From Planctomycetaceae bacterium (GTDB lineage Bacteria; Planctomycetota; Phycisphaerae; SM23-33): 64,000 nucleotides of DNA. Shown in pieces: positions 45,187 to 54,280 of the stretch. The notes under the pieces are model-generated. The model was not told the origin of the DNA. It worked only from the letters and a program-made list of their open reading frames with translations, and searched no databases. A program made the translations under genes and the position numbers. Location: assembly GCA_039680605.1 (NCBI GenBank), contig JBDKTA010000049.1, positions 1 to 64,000 on the forward strand, written 5' to 3'. Each line of letters begins with the position of its first letter. Position 1 is the first letter of the stretch.

Positions 45187-46021
45187 TGAACCGCTGGCCG
45201 GGCACACGTGGCTGAATATCGGCGGCCCGGCCATGTACTTCGTGCTCCCTCGCAACGTCGAGGAGCTGGCGGAGGTGGTGCGCCGCTGCCGCGAGAACGA
45301 AGTGCCCATGTACGTCCTGGGCAGCGGGGCCAACGTGCTCATCGACGATGCCGGCGTCAAGGGCGCCGTCATTCATCTGCACAAGGCGTTCCAGGAAGTC
45401 TCGGTTACCGACAACGGGCTGCGCGCCGGCGCCGGGGCCGACCTGGGCAAGCTGGTGCTGCGCTGCGTGCGCGGCGGCCTGTCGGGCCTGGAGTGCCTGA
45501 CGGGAATTCCCGGAAGCATCGGCGGCAGCGTGAAGATGAACGCCGGCGGAACCTTCGGCGACATCGGCAACGTGATCGACTCGGTCGATGTGATGACGGC
45601 CGAGGGCGAGGTCTTCACCCGCTACCGCGGCGACCTGGCCTTTGCCTACCGCTCGACGAACATCACCGCCAAGTTCATTCTTTCGGCCGAGTTTCGCCTC
45701 GTCGAGGACGACCCGCACCGCATTCTCAAGCAGGTCAAGCAGATCTGGATGTACAAGAAGAACTCTCAGCCGCTGGCCAAGCGCAACGCCGGGTGCATTT
45801 TCAAGAATCCGCGCGGGCTCTCGGCCGGGGCCCTGATCGACCGCTCGGGACTCAAGAACAAGCGCGTGGGCGGAGCGTACGTTTCGCCCAAGCACGCCAA
45901 CTTCATTCTGGCCGACCAGGGCACCACGGCCTCGGACATCCTCAAGCTGATCAACATCATTCGCGAGACGGTGTACAAGCAGCACGAGGTGTACCTGGAG
46001 CTGGAAATCGACGTCTGGTGA
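45146..46021 (+). CDS. murB: UDP-N-acetylenolpyruvoylglucosamine reductase
   Basis: FAD- and NADPH-dependent reduction of the enolpyruvyl group to make UDP-MurNAc. 291 residues, the length of type II MurB. FAD-binding segments TWLNIGGPAMYF, YVLGSGANVLI and GIPGSIGGSVKMNAGG are clear. The active-site region reads FKNPRGLSAGALIDRSGLK, with the conserved Ser-Ala-Gly, and the C-terminus has the KHANFI signature. It starts inside the end of murC (41-bp overlap). The step precedes MurC in the pathway although it follows in gene order, which is common in dcw clusters. Confidence 0.95.
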   Translation: MKLFAGLEEIVRVDEPLAGHTWLNIGGPAMYFVLPRNVEELAEVVRRCRENEVPMYVLGSGANVLIDDAGVKGAVIHLHKAFQEVSVTDNGLRAGAGADLGKLVLRCVRGGLSGLECLTGIPGSIGGSVKMNAGGTFGDIGNVIDSVDVMTAEGEVFTRYRGDLAFAYRSTNITAKFILSAEFRLVEDDPHRILKQVKQIWMYKKNSQPLAKRNAGCIFKNPRGLSAGALIDRSGLKNKRVGGAYVSPKHANFILADQGTTASDILKLINIIRETVYKQHEVYLELEIDVW

Positions 46022-46039
46022 GGTTGGGCGAGTGACGCT

Positions 46040-46126
46040 GGGTGCCATGGCGGCCGTTGTTCCGCCGCCATGCTGGTGGATCGTTCAGGGACATGGCGGC
46101 TGAGGAACGGCCGCCATGGCACCCGG
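46040..46126. repeat. Palindromic repeat family F, copy 1
   Basis: GGGTGCCATGGCGGCCGTTG at the left and AACGGCCGCCATGGCACCC at the right. Inner arms GCCGCCATG and CATGGCGGC. The same unit is at 63612-63687. It occupies the murB-ddl gap. Confidence 0.9.
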
Positions 46127-46152
46127 GGCATTAGGGATAGCAGGGACAACGC

Positions 46153-47073
46153 ATGGATGCGCTGGACATAACCGTTCTGTTGGGTGGGCCTTCGCCGGAG
46201 CGCGAGGTCTCACTGCTCAGCGGCGCCGCCGTGGCCGACGCGCTGGAGCGCCTGGGCCATCGCGTGACCCGCGCCGACATCAGTCTGCGCGACACTTCCG
46301 CCCTCGATCGAAAAGGCATAGACCTGGTTTTCAACGTTCTGCACGGCGAGTTCGGCGAGGACGGACAGGTCCAGACCCTCTGCGAGCAGCGAGGCCTGCG
46401 GTACACCTTTTCCGGTCCCCACGCCAGCCGCCTGGCGATGGACAAGGCCGCCTCCAAGCAGGCCTTCCTCCGCGCGGGCCTGGCCACGCCGGCCTGGATG
46501 GTCATCGAGGACTTCCACGACCCGGCCAAGGTGCAGAAGTGGCTGACCGAACTGCCCCCGCCGGTGGTGGTCAAGCCCGTCGGCGGCGGATCGAGCGTCG
46601 ACGTGATCATCGCCCGCACGCCCGCCCAGCGGGACGACGCGATGGCCGCCCTGCTGGACAAGAACGGCCGCGTCATGCTCGAACGCTACGTCGCGGGGCG
46701 CGAGTTCACCGTCGGCGTGCTGGGCGAGCAGGCCCTGCCGGTGCTCGAGATCATTCCCGACGGCGAGTTCTACGACTACCGCTCCAAGTACTCCGACGAG
46801 GCCAAAACGCAATACGTTTTTGACTCAGACATTCCGCCCGCAACAGCCGAAAAGATGCAGCAGTGGGCACTGGCCGCCCACGCCGCTCTGGGCTGCCGCG
46901 ACCTGTCGCGCGTCGACTTCATGCTCGGGACCGACGCCGTGCCGCAGGTCATGGAGGTCAACACCATCCCCGGGTTCACCAGCCACTCGCTGGTGCCCAT
47001 GGCGGCGCGGCGGATCGGGATGTCGTTCGACCAGCTTGTCGAAAAAATCGTGGCCCTGGCCATGCAGCGCTGA
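46153..47073 (+). CDS. ddl: D-alanine-D-alanine ligase
   Basis: ATP-grasp enzyme that joins two D-alanines for the peptidoglycan stem. 306 residues. N-terminal LLGGPSPEREVSLLSG, VFNVLHGEFGEDGQVQ, ATP-binding PVVVKPVGGGSSVDVI, metal site MEVNTIPGFTSHSLVP near the end. The start at 46153 has a modest AGGGA upstream; its end is 12 bp before the FtsQ-like gene, whose GAGGAA ribosome site overlaps the ddl stop codon. The order ddl then ftsQ is the usual dcw order. Confidence 0.95.
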   Translation: MDALDITVLLGGPSPEREVSLLSGAAVADALERLGHRVTRADISLRDTSALDRKGIDLVFNVLHGEFGEDGQVQTLCEQRGLRYTFSGPHASRLAMDKAASKQAFLRAGLATPAWMVIEDFHDPAKVQKWLTELPPPVVVKPVGGGSSVDVIIARTPAQRDDAMAALLDKNGRVMLERYVAGREFTVGVLGEQALPVLEIIPDGEFYDYRSKYSDEAKTQYVFDSDIPPATAEKMQQWALAAHAALGCRDLSRVDFMLGTDAVPQVMEVNTIPGFTSHSLVPMAARRIGMSFDQLVEKIVALAMQR

Positions 47074-47085
47074 GGAACACCGGCC

Positions 47086-48252
47086 ATGAAACGAAAAGAA
47101 AAACCCAAGATTGCCAAGCCGCCCCGGCCGCCGCGACCGCCGCGGCAGATGAGCGTCACCGGCCGGGTCGTGTTCTACGCGGTCTGCGGGGTCGTGTCGG
47201 CCGCTGCTATGGCGGCGGGCATGCGCCTATTAGAAGAGCACGTGCAGCGGCAGGATGTTGTGCGGACGCAGGAGGGGCAGATCGCCCTGGCCGACAAACC
47301 GCAGTGGATGCCTCGCCTCCTGGCCGACCAGATTTCGTCGCAGTTGTTGCCCGATTACTATTCAGAACTGAGTGTGCCGCGGGGGGCCACGAGGGAACAG
47401 ATCGAGGCCGCTTACCAGAAGCTGGCTCGTTTGCTGGACCCGAAAGTCAACAAGAGCTCCGACGCCGCGCGCAAGCTGATCGAAGTCGACGAAGCGTACG
47501 CCGTGCTTTCTAACAACGCACGGCGCCGGAAGTACGATATGGGCTGGGCCAACTCCGAACTGGCCGACATCATCTATCACCGGGCGAAGAGAAATCCCTG
47601 GGTGCGCACGATCAGTCACGTTGTCGCCCGCCCCCCGACCGACGCAAAGACCTGCCAGATCGAAGTGGTCGCAACGTACCATCAGCCCAAAGCCCGCGTG
47701 CAGATGGAGCGGGATTACGCCTTTGTCTCGGCGGACGGCACGCGCCTGCCGCCACAGCAGGTGCCGCGGTACGTTGTCTCGCGGCCGATGCCTAACGGCA
47801 AAATGCAGGTGGAGTCCTACATCGGACTCAGCGATGTGCCGCCGCACGTCGAGCCCAAGCCGATTCATTACATCACGATCTACGGCTGCAAGATGCCCGC
47901 CCCGGCGATAGGGCAGAAGTGGCTCGGGCAGGACCTCGCCGACGGTCTGCGGCTGGTCGAGCTGGTCGAGAACCGCCCGTACGCGCCGCAGATCACCGTG
48001 GTCGACTTGCGCAACCACGGCGGCAGCAGCCCCTCGGGACCTCGCCTGCGCATGTGGGCGCAGGTGGGCAGGGGCAAGGCGACCGATATCCGCTTTGGCC
48101 AGTTCCCCCGATACGAGGGCGACTACCTCGTGCCTCCCGAGCGAAAGCTCGCCCAGCTTGACCAGTTCGTCCGCATACACGGCGGGCAGCTTGGCAGCAC
48201 GAAAGACTGGTTAGACGTGCGATACGATCGACTCCATGCCAGCCCCAACTGA
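47086..48252 (+). CDS. FtsQ-like division protein with a degenerate J-domain
   Basis: 388 residues. Basic, proline-rich N-terminus, one membrane helix (27-47), then residues 89-151 that match a DnaJ-type J-domain in outline (YYSELSVPRGATREQIEAAY, VDEAYAVLSNNARRRKYD), but the HPD tripeptide is replaced by LDPK, so Hsp70 stimulation is unlikely. Residues about 190-385 resemble the FtsQ/DivIB beta-domain: ATYHQPKARVQMERDYAFVS followed by ADGTRLP, LADGLRLVELVENRPYAPQI, and the end LAQLDQFVRIHGG...WLDVRYDRL. Its place after ddl supports FtsQ identity. The J-like part sits where a POTRA domain would be. Start after GAGGAA. Confidence 0.65.
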   Translation: MKRKEKPKIAKPPRPPRPPRQMSVTGRVVFYAVCGVVSAAAMAAGMRLLEEHVQRQDVVRTQEGQIALADKPQWMPRLLADQISSQLLPDYYSELSVPRGATREQIEAAYQKLARLLDPKVNKSSDAARKLIEVDEAYAVLSNNARRRKYDMGWANSELADIIYHRAKRNPWVRTISHVVARPPTDAKTCQIEVVATYHQPKARVQMERDYAFVSADGTRLPPQQVPRYVVSRPMPNGKMQVESYIGLSDVPPHVEPKPIHYITIYGCKMPAPAIGQKWLGQDLADGLRLVELVENRPYAPQITVVDLRNHGGSSPSGPRLRMWAQVGRGKATDIRFGQFPRYEGDYLVPPERKLAQLDQFVRIHGGQLGSTKDWLDVRYDRLHASPN

Positions 48253-48913
48253 CAGCCCGAGCCCCGCCGCGGCTGCCTGGACCCCCGCGACGCTGCTGTA
48301 TCTGCTCGTGCTCCTGGCGGGCCTGGCGGTGGGTTTGTGGCCGCGATGGCTGTATATCCCCCTGGAAGCCTCCGCCGGACCGCTGCCGACGCTTCACGTC
48401 CTGGCCGTCGCGCAGGCGCTGTGGCTGGTGCTGATGTGGCCGCTGGTGCTGATGCGCTCCGGGCGCTCGGGAGTCAGCTTTGTTCTGGCGGCACTGGCGG
48501 CGCTGGCGGTGCAGCTAGTTGTGGCTGCCCCGTTCTATGTGGCCGCCGCCTGGCTCAGCGACGCGACCTGGCTTGACGTGCTGCGCCTGATCATCTTCCT
48601 GCTGTGCCTGGCCCCGCTGGCAATAGCGGCTGCGGCGCTGATGGCCAAGAATGCCACCGCCGCCGCCTGGACGCTGCTGGCGCTGATGCTCCTGTCGCTG
48701 GGCCTGCCGGCGCTGTACTACCTGGGTCTGGAGTTCTGGACGTACGGCGGCGGCTCTGTCGAATGGCTGTGGAACCTTGGCCCCCTCACCGCCGCCTGGT
48801 CGGTCGCAACCGCCCGCGGTACCTCCATTCTGCCCCACCCCCTGTGGTCGCCAGGCGTGCTGCTGACGATGGGCGCCATCGCCGCAACGTTGACCTTGTT
48901 GCGCCCTCGTTAG
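48236..48913 (+). CDS. Polytopic membrane protein of unknown function
   Basis: 225 residues with about six membrane helices (about 18-36, 53-72, 80-104, 112-136, 143-163, 190-222) and short loops. No recognised domain. It overlaps the end of the FtsQ-like gene by 17 bp, which suggests translational coupling and a link to envelope or division functions. Composition (Leu/Ala-rich) is in line with neighbouring genes. It could alternatively begin a little later, but no better start is seen. Confidence 0.65.
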   Translation: MPAPTDSPSPAAAAWTPATLLYLLVLLAGLAVGLWPRWLYIPLEASAGPLPTLHVLAVAQALWLVLMWPLVLMRSGRSGVSFVLAALAALAVQLVVAAPFYVAAAWLSDATWLDVLRLIIFLLCLAPLAIAAAALMAKNATAAAWTLLALMLLSLGLPALYYLGLEFWTYGGGSVEWLWNLGPLTAAWSVATARGTSILPHPLWSPGVLLTMGAIAATLTLLRPR

Positions 48914-48925
48914 CGGTGGGTCTTG

Positions 48926-48976
48926 GTCCCGTGGCGACCCGCACAAAACAACAACGTGTCGCCATGCCACCCACTC
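48926..48976. repeat. Palindromic repeat family I, copy 2 (partial)
   Basis: Carries GTGGCGACCCGCACAAAAC, then CAACGTGTCGCCATGCCACC, the same string as 3098-3130 in copy 1 with few changes. The complementary left arm is shortened to about GTGGCGAC. It is followed by a run of ATCCAATC units to 49010. Confidence 0.8.
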
Positions 48977-49024
48977 ATTCATCTACCCAATCATCCAATC
49001 ATCCAATCACGCCGCTGTCCCCGC

Positions 49025-49030
49025 TACAAT
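49025..49030 (+). promoter_or_regulatory. -10-like box of the copper ATPase gene (leaderless pattern)
   Basis: TACAAT, 6 bp before the ATG at 49037. No Shine-Dalgarno sequence and no clear -35 box, since the region upstream is repeat. Confidence 0.3.
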
Positions 49031-49036
49031 TCGTTC

Positions 49037-51349
49037 ATGAACCGAGGGGGCAAGGCATCTTCTACTTTGGAGAAGGATCCCGTCTGCGGGATGGACGTCG
49101 ATCCTGACGACGCGGCCGCTACAGTCGAACGCGACGGACAGACGTTCTACTTCTGCAGCAAAAGCTGCGCGGAACGGTTTGACCGCAATCCGTCGGCGTA
49201 TACCGGCGGGCGGCAGGCGAAGGGCGAACCGCCAGCCCAAGAGCAGGCGGTCTATACCTGTCCGATGCATCCGGAGGTGCGGCAGATGAAACCGGGTTCA
49301 TGCCCGGTGTGCGGTATGAGCCTCGAGCCGATGATGCCCGCGGCGGCTGCGGAAGAGGATACCTCCGAGCTTCGCGACATGACGCGGCGGTTCTGGATCG
49401 CCGCGGCACTGTCGGCGCCGCTGCTGGTGGCGGCGATGGGGCACATGGTCGTCGCGCTGGGCATCTCCGGCCGGGCGCGAGGGTGGGTCGAGATGGCGCT
49501 GGCCACGCCGGTGGTGTGGTGGTGCGGATGGCCGCTGCTGGTGCGCGGCTGGCGATCGGTCCTGTCGCTGCGGTTCAACATGTTCACGCTGATCGGCCTG
49601 GGCGTGCTGGCGGCGTGGGGGTACAGCCTCGTTGCCGTGCTGGCCCCGGGGGCGTTTCCGGCGTCCATGCGTGAAGACGGGGCCGTGCCGGTGTACTTCG
49701 AGGCCGCCGCGGTCATCACGACGCTGGTGCTGCTGGGGCAGGTGCTCGAGCTGCGGGCGCGGCGGCGCACGGGGGCGGCGATCCGCTCGCTGCTGGACCT
49801 GGCGCCCAAGACTGCGCGGCTGATCGAAACCGACGGGAGCGAACGGGACGTTTCACTGGACGAGGTGCAGGTGGGCGACCGTCTCCGCGTTCGACCCGGG
49901 GAGAAGATTCCCATCGACGCGGCGGTGATCGAGGGCAGCGGCAGCGTCGACGAGTCGATGGTCACCGGCGAGTCGATGCCGGTCGAGAAGCAGCCCGGCG
50001 ACGAGGTGATCGGCGCGTCGGTGAACCTTACCGGCGGGTTCGTGGTGGAAGCGCGGCGCGTCGGGGCCGGCACGCTGTTGGCGCAGATCGTCGAGATGGT
50101 GCGCCATGCCCAGCGCAGCCGTGCGCCCATCCAACGCGTCGCCGACCGCATGGCGCAGTGGTTTGTGCCGGCGGTGCTGGCGGCCGCGGCGATCACCTTT
50201 CTGGTCTGGCTGGTCTGGGGACCGGCGCCGGCGGCGGTACACGCGCTGGTGGCGGCCGTGGCGGTGCTGATCATCGCCTGTCCCTGTGCGTTGGGGTTGG
50301 CGACGCCGATGTCGGTGATGGTCGCGGTGGGGCGCGGGGCCCATGGCGGCGTGCTGGTGAAGGATGCCGCCGCTCTGGAGACGCTCCAGCGCGTCGACAC
50401 GCTGGTGATCGACAAGACCGGCACGCTCACCCAAGGCAAACCTAAGCTCATGAGCGTCGTGCGGCTGGGCGACCTGCACGCCAACGAACTGCTGCGACTG
50501 GCTGCGGCCTTGGAGCGGATGAGCGAACACCCGCTGGCGGCGGCAGTGGTCGAGGCCGCCCGCGAGCGGGGCATCGAGCTGCCGGCGGCTGAGGATTTCA
50601 TCGTCTACGGCGGCAAGGGGGTCAGCGGGCGGGTCGCAGAACACAGCGTCGCCATCGGAAACGTCAAGCTGATGGCCGATTGCGGCCTGGATGTCGAGCG
50701 CTTCGGTGGAACCGCCGACGAACTGGCCGAGCAGGGGCAGACGGTGATGTACGTGGCGGTGGACAACCAGATCGAGGGCTTGCTGGGCCTTGCCGACACG
50801 ATCAAGGAGACCACGCCCCAGGCCGTAACTATGCTGCATGCGCAGGGCCTGCGCCTGGTGATGGTTACCGGCGACACGCAGGCCACCGCCCGTGCGGTGG
50901 GGCGGCAGCTTGGGATCGACCGCGTCGAAGCAGGCGTGCTGCCCAAGCGAAAGAACGAGATCGTCGGGCAACTTCAGGACGAAGGGCACGTCGTGGCGAT
51001 GGCCGGCGACGGGATCAATGACGCCGCCGCCCTGGCGCAGGCCCATGTGGGCATTGCCATGGGCACCGGCACGGACGTGGCGATCCACAGCGCCGGTCTG
51101 ACGCTGGTCAAGGGCGACCTGCGCGGGATCGTGAGGGCGCGGCGACTGTCGCAGGCGACGATGAAGAACATCCGCCAGAACCTGTTCTTCGCCGTGATCT
51201 ACAACGCGGTGGGCATTCCCATCGCGGCGGGGGTGCTGTACCCCTTCCTGGGCGTGCTGCTGAGCCCGATGATCGCGGCGGCGGCCATGACGTTCAGCTC
51301 GGTTTCAGTGATCGCCAACGCTCTGCGCCTGCGGCGCGTTGAACTGTGA
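49037..51349 (+). CDS. copA: P1B-1-type copper-exporting ATPase with YHS and metal-binding N-terminus
   Basis: ATP-driven export of Cu(I) across the cytoplasmic membrane. 770 residues. The N-terminus has a YHS domain (about 12-52, DPVCGMDV ... [10 protein letters not shown]) and then a heavy-metal-binding CPMHPEV ... PGSCPVCGM motif (about 77-102) in place of the usual HMA domain. Further on: TGES (actuator), CPCALGL near 414, DKTGT near 459, MVTGD and [11 protein letters not shown]. The helix motifs N-x6-YN-x4-P and M-x2-SS near the C-terminus mark Cu(I) specificity. The start at 49037 was chosen because upstream codons read through repeat DNA. It overlaps the convergent rsmE by 45 bp. Confidence 0.95.
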   Translation: MNRGGKASSTLEKDPVCGMDVDPDDAAATVERDGQTFYFCSKSCAERFDRNPSAYTGGRQAKGEPPAQEQAVYTCPMHPEVRQMKPGSCPVCGMSLEPMMPAAAAEEDTSELRDMTRRFWIAAALSAPLLVAAMGHMVVALGISGRARGWVEMALATPVVWWCGWPLLVRGWRSVLSLRFNMFTLIGLGVLAAWGYSLVAVLAPGAFPASMREDGAVPVYFEAAAVITTLVLLGQVLELRARRRTGAAIRSLLDLAPKTARLIETDGSERDVSLDEVQVGDRLRVRPGEKIPIDAAVIEGSGSVDESMVTGESMPVEKQPGDEVIGASVNLTGGFVVEARRVGAGTLLAQIVEMVRHAQRSRAPIQRVADRMAQWFVPAVLAAAAITFLVWLVWGPAPAAVHALVAAVAVLIIACPCALGLATPMSVMVAVGRGAHGGVLVKDAAALETLQRVDTLVIDKTGTLTQGKPKLMSVVRLGDLHANELLRLAAALERMSEHPLAAAVVEAARERGIELPAAEDFIVYGGKGVSGRVAEHSVAIGNVKLMADCGLDVERFGGTADELAEQGQTVMYVAVDNQIEGLLGLADTIKETTPQAVTMLHAQGLRLVMVTGDTQATARAVGRQLGIDRVEAGVLPKRKNEIVGQLQDEGHVVAMAGDGINDAAALAQAHVGIAMGTGTDVAIHSAGLTLVKGDLRGIVRARRLSQATMKNIRQNLFFAVIYNAVGIPIAAGVLYPFLGVLLSPMIAAAAMTFSSVSVIANALRLRRVEL

Positions 51350-52090
51350 CGAAGGGCTCTGACAGAGAGCGATGGTACCCGCCAGCAGCGCGATCGCGGC
51401 TGTCTCCACGCGCATGATCGTGTGCCCCAGGCGGGCGGGGGAAAACCCCGCCTCGGCCAGCGCCGCCTTCTCCGCGGCCGTCAGATCGCCCTCGGGTCCG
51501 ATGACGATGCCGATATCCCTCCCGGCGGTCCAGGCGCCCATGACCTCCCGCAGCGACGGGGCCGCGGGGTCGATCTCGCCCAGGACGTTCAGGCATCCCT
51601 GCCACGCTCGCGGCAGTTGCAGGGCGGGCAGGGGCTGATGAATCTCCGGCAGGTGCTCCAGGCCGCACTGCTTTGCTGCCGCGATGCAGTGGCCCAGCCA
51701 CCGCTGGCGCGTGTTTTCCGAAAGCGTCTCGCCGCCGGCGACGCTGCGCTCGAACAGGACCGGTTGCAGTGACGCGGCGCCCAGTTCAGTGACCTTTTCC
51801 AGCAGCCAGTCCAGGCGCTTGCCCTTGGGCACGGCGAAGCCGACGTGGACCCGGGGCTCGGGGCGCACGTGACGCTGCAGGTCGTCCACGGCCACCTCGG
51901 CGGAAGTCTTGCCCAGGGTGACGATGCGCCCGTGGGCGACGACGCCCTTGCCGTCAAAAAGTTCGACCGGATCGCCGGCCCCCAGACGCAGCACGTGCCG
52001 CGCATGATGCGACTCGTCGGCCGGCAGCGCCGCCGAAATGCCCGACAGGTCCGGGCAGTAAAAACGCGGGCTTTTGGCGGGGCCGGACAC
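51305..52090 (-). CDS. rsmE: 16S rRNA (uracil-1498-N3)-methyltransferase
   Basis: SPOUT-family methyltransferase that modifies U1498 of 16S rRNA. 261 residues. N-terminal PUA-like part with [20 protein letters not shown] then [13 protein letters not shown]. The knotted C-terminal domain has [20 protein letters not shown] and [18 protein letters not shown], the SAM-binding signature. The start is GTG at 52090, 5 bp after the hisB stop; an ATG-initiated longer frame to 52408 runs through hisB and was rejected. It is the last gene of the his run and overlaps copA tail-to-tail. Confidence 0.93.
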   Translation of the reverse strand: MSGPAKSPRFYCPDLSGISAALPADESHHARHVLRLGAGDPVELFDGKGVVAHGRIVTLGKTSAEVAVDDLQRHVRPEPRVHVGFAVPKGKRLDWLLEKVTELGAASLQPVLFERSVAGGETLSENTRQRWLGHCIAAAKQCGLEHLPEIHQPLPALQLPRAWQGCLNVLGEIDPAAPSLREVMGAWTAGRDIGIVIGPEGDLTAAEKAALAEAGFSPARLGHTIMRVETAAIALLAGTIALCQSPSSQFNAPQAQSVGDH

Positions 52091-52095
52091 GGCCG

Positions 52096-52689
52096 TTACA
52101 GTTTGCCCTTGGTGCTGGGCAGTTCGCGGCCGCGCGCGGCGTCGGGCTCTTTGGCCGCTCGCAGGGCGATGGCCAGGGCCTTGAAGATCGCCTCGGCGAT
52201 GTGATGGTCGTTGCTGCCGTAGGGCACGCTGACGTGCAGATTGATGCCCGCCGCTGCGGCCATCCGGCGCAGGAACTCCTCGACGAGCTGGGTGTCGAAC
52301 GTGCCGATCTTGTCGCCGGTGAAGGCGACCTGGAACACCGTGGCCGCACGCCCGGACAGATCCATCGCGACTTCGGCCAGCGACTCGTCCATGGGAACGC
52401 GCGCCCATCCGAAGCGGCGGATTCCCGCCTTGGTGCCCAGCGCCTTGGCCAGCGCCTCGCCCAGGCAGATGGCGACATCCTCGGCCGTGTGGTGATCGTC
52501 AACCTGCAGGTCGCCGTCGGCCTTGACCGTGATGTCCGTGAGACTGTGCTTGCCGAGATGATCGAGCATGTGATCGAGAAACCCGATGCCCGTCCCAGCG
52601 GCCACCTTGCCCGCGCCGTCCAGGTCGAGGCTCAGCTCGATGTTCGTTTCGTTGGTCTTGCGTTTGACTGTAGCTTTGCGATTGGGCAT
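52096..52689 (-). CDS. hisB: Imidazoleglycerol-phosphate dehydratase
   Basis: Mn-dependent dehydration of imidazole-glycerol phosphate in histidine synthesis. 197 residues, the length of monofunctional HisB. Both metal-binding repeats are present: DDHHTAEDVAICLGEAL and NDHHIAEAIFKALAIAL, with FLDHMLDHLGKHSL and DLSGRAATVF between or before. Its start is 24 bp from the family H repeat that separates it from the S23-like gene. It is followed directly by rsmE. Confidence 0.96.
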   Translation of the reverse strand: MPNRKATVKRKTNETNIELSLDLDGAGKVAAGTGIGFLDHMLDHLGKHSLTDITVKADGDLQVDDHHTAEDVAICLGEALAKALGTKAGIRRFGWARVPMDESLAEVAMDLSGRAATVFQVAFTGDKIGTFDTQLVEEFLRRMAAAAGINLHVSVPYGSNDHHIAEAIFKALAIALRAAKEPDAARGRELPSTKGKL

Positions 52690-52690
52690 G

Positions 52691-52725
52691 AACTAGATCC
52701 TCGATCCTAGGTCCTAGATCCTCGG
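52691..52725. repeat. Family H repeat, copy 1 (left bracket of the S23 gene)
   Basis: ACTAGATCCTCGATCCTAGG then TCCTAGATCCTCGG, made of TCCTAG/GATCCT units. It overlaps the 3' end of the S23 gene, whose last residues R-I and TAG stop are read from it. It is complementary to the copy at 53208-53240. Confidence 0.9.
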
Positions 52726-53130
52726 GTTCGCTCTGACGGCCGGCTGATATTTTATGGTTCGATTGCCGCTGGCAGTCAGGCTCTTGATCAGAGCTCGCAG
52801 CAGCCGCTGCACATCTTTGCACAAGCCCAGCAGGCGAGCTATTGCCTTGTCTGTTGTATATCTTAGCCGAAGGGAAAGCAAAGCTTGAGTCTCAACCTCG
52901 TTGCAGGACCCTGCGGCCATAGCGAGAAAACGCACGTAATCATCGCGAGTCATTCTGCCGTTGCCTTCGGCGATGTTGCTGGGAATGCTCACTGCGGCCC
53001 GCCGCAGTTGATTTCGCAGCCCAAACATCTCTTCCTTAGGAAACTGCATACTGACTCTATAAGCTTCTTCGACAAGTTCCATCGCCTTTTGCCAGACAAT
53101 CAGGTCCTTGTAATCTCTAATCTTGTCCAT
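52714..53130 (-). CDS. Four-helix bundle protein of the S23/IVP family
   Basis: 138 residues. The start is the ATG at 53130 (MDKIRDYKDLIVWQKAMELV), the typical family opening, followed by LRNQLRRAAVSIPSNIAEG and FLAMAAGSCNEVETQALLSL, all signatures of the 23S rRNA intervening-sequence protein family. These small proteins are encoded within intervening sequences of 23S rRNA in some bacteria and at diverse sites in others; molecular function is not established. Here it interrupts the his operon between hisC and hisB and is bracketed by inverted family H repeats. It is slightly less GC-rich than its neighbours. The first 21 residues of the longest frame were rejected. Confidence 0.9.
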   Translation of the reverse strand: MDKIRDYKDLIVWQKAMELVEEAYRVSMQFPKEEMFGLRNQLRRAAVSIPSNIAEGNGRMTRDDYVRFLAMAAGSCNEVETQALLSLRLRYTTDKAIARLLGLCKDVQRLLRALIKSLTASGNRTIKYQPAVRANPRI

Positions 53131-53207
53131 AATCGTTCGTTTCTCTGTGAAAATGAATACCCGCGTAACAGGAGTAATGCGCCGAGAGCACAATCTTGTA
53201 TCCCTGC

Positions 53208-53240
53208 CCCTGGGATCTAGGATCTAGGATCTAGGATCTT
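53208..53240. repeat. Family H repeat, copy 2 (right bracket of the S23 gene)
   Basis: CCCTGGGATCTAGGATCTAG continuing as GATCTAGGATCTT. It is complementary to 52691-52725 across the S23 gene. It overlaps the 3' end of hisC and encodes its last residues D-P-R-S and TAG. Confidence 0.9.
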
Positions 53241-54275
53241 CTTTATTGCCCCAATCAGTTCCGCGTTCTGCTCTTCCGTTCCGATACTGATACGCAGCTT
53301 GTCATCCAGGCGAGGCTGGTTGAAATACCTGACCAGAATCCCGGCGGCCTTAAGAGCCTGGTAGATCTCCGAGGCGTTGCCTCGTGGCGGGCGGGCCAGG
53401 ACGAAATTGGACTGGCTGGGCCAGACTTTAAAGCCCATGGCGGCCAGATCGGCTGAGAGTTTGGCGCGAGAGGCTTTGACTTTCTCTGCGTTGGCGTTCT
53501 TCCAGGGCTGGTCCTTCATGGCCGCGGCGGCTGCGGCGCAGGCGATGGCATCTACGTTGTAGCTGTCTTTGACTTTGTTGAGGCCGTCGAGCAGCGTCGG
53601 TTGGGCGAAGGCGAAGCCCATACGCAGGCCAGCCAGCGAATAGCCTTTGCTCAGCGTTCGCAGAACGACCACGTTGGGGAACTTGGCCACCAGCGACAGG
53701 GCGTTGCCTTCGGCGAAGTCGGCGTAGGCTTCATCGATCACCAGCACGCCGGCCACCGCCGCGGCGAGCTTCTCCATCTGCTCCAGCGGCACCAGCGTGC
53801 CCGAGGGGCTGTTGGGGTTGGCGACGATCGTGACAGCCGCCCGCACGCCGCGCAGGGCGTCGAAGGGCAGGGCGTAATCTTCCGGGTAGGGCACCTCGAC
53901 GAACGGGGCGTTCTGGATCTTGGCCAGCGTCTGATAGAGCACATACGTCGGCGTGGGGTAGGTGACGATGCGTCCCTCGCCCAGGCACGCGCGGAACACG
54001 ATGGTCAACAGATCATCGCTGCCGTTGCCCGCCAGCACGCAGTCGGCCGGCACGCCCAGCGCTTCCGCGGCCGCCCTGCAGGCCGCGCGGGCCATCGGGT
54101 CGGGATACCGCCGCAGCAGCTCCGGATCGAATGCATGCACCGCCCGCACCACCGCCGGCGACGGCGGGTACGGGTTCTCATTCGTATTGAGCTTGATGAC
54201 CTTGACACCGGCAGCGGGCTGCTCGCCAGGCTCATAGCCGGTCATTGCGTCGATGTTGTTGCGGAAGAAGGTCAT
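53217..54275 (-). CDS. hisC: Histidinol-phosphate aminotransferase
   Basis: PLP-dependent transamination of imidazole-acetol phosphate in histidine synthesis. 352 residues, fold type I. Visible are KLNTNENPYPPSPAVV, AGNGSDDLL, NPNSPSGTL, VIDEAYADFAEGNAL and the PLP-lysine segment RTLSKGYSLAGLRMGFA. The C-terminus ends with the family's usual IKKIL and is then extended by D-P-R-S encoded in the family H repeat, which supplies the stop codon. The frame is otherwise complete. Its neighbours are hisD upstream and the S23 gene downstream. Confidence 0.96.
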   Translation of the reverse strand: MTFFRNNIDAMTGYEPGEQPAAGVKVIKLNTNENPYPPSPAVVRAVHAFDPELLRRYPDPMARAACRAAAEALGVPADCVLAGNGSDDLLTIVFRACLGEGRIVTYPTPTYVLYQTLAKIQNAPFVEVPYPEDYALPFDALRGVRAAVTIVANPNSPSGTLVPLEQMEKLAAAVAGVLVIDEAYADFAEGNALSLVAKFPNVVVLRTLSKGYSLAGLRMGFAFAQPTLLDGLNKVKDSYNVDAIACAAAAAAMKDQPWKNANAEKVKASRAKLSADLAAMGFKVWPSQSNFVLARPPRGNASEIYQALKAAGILVRYFNQPRLDDKLRISIGTEEQNAELIGAIKKILDPRS

Positions 54276-54280
54276 AAAAC

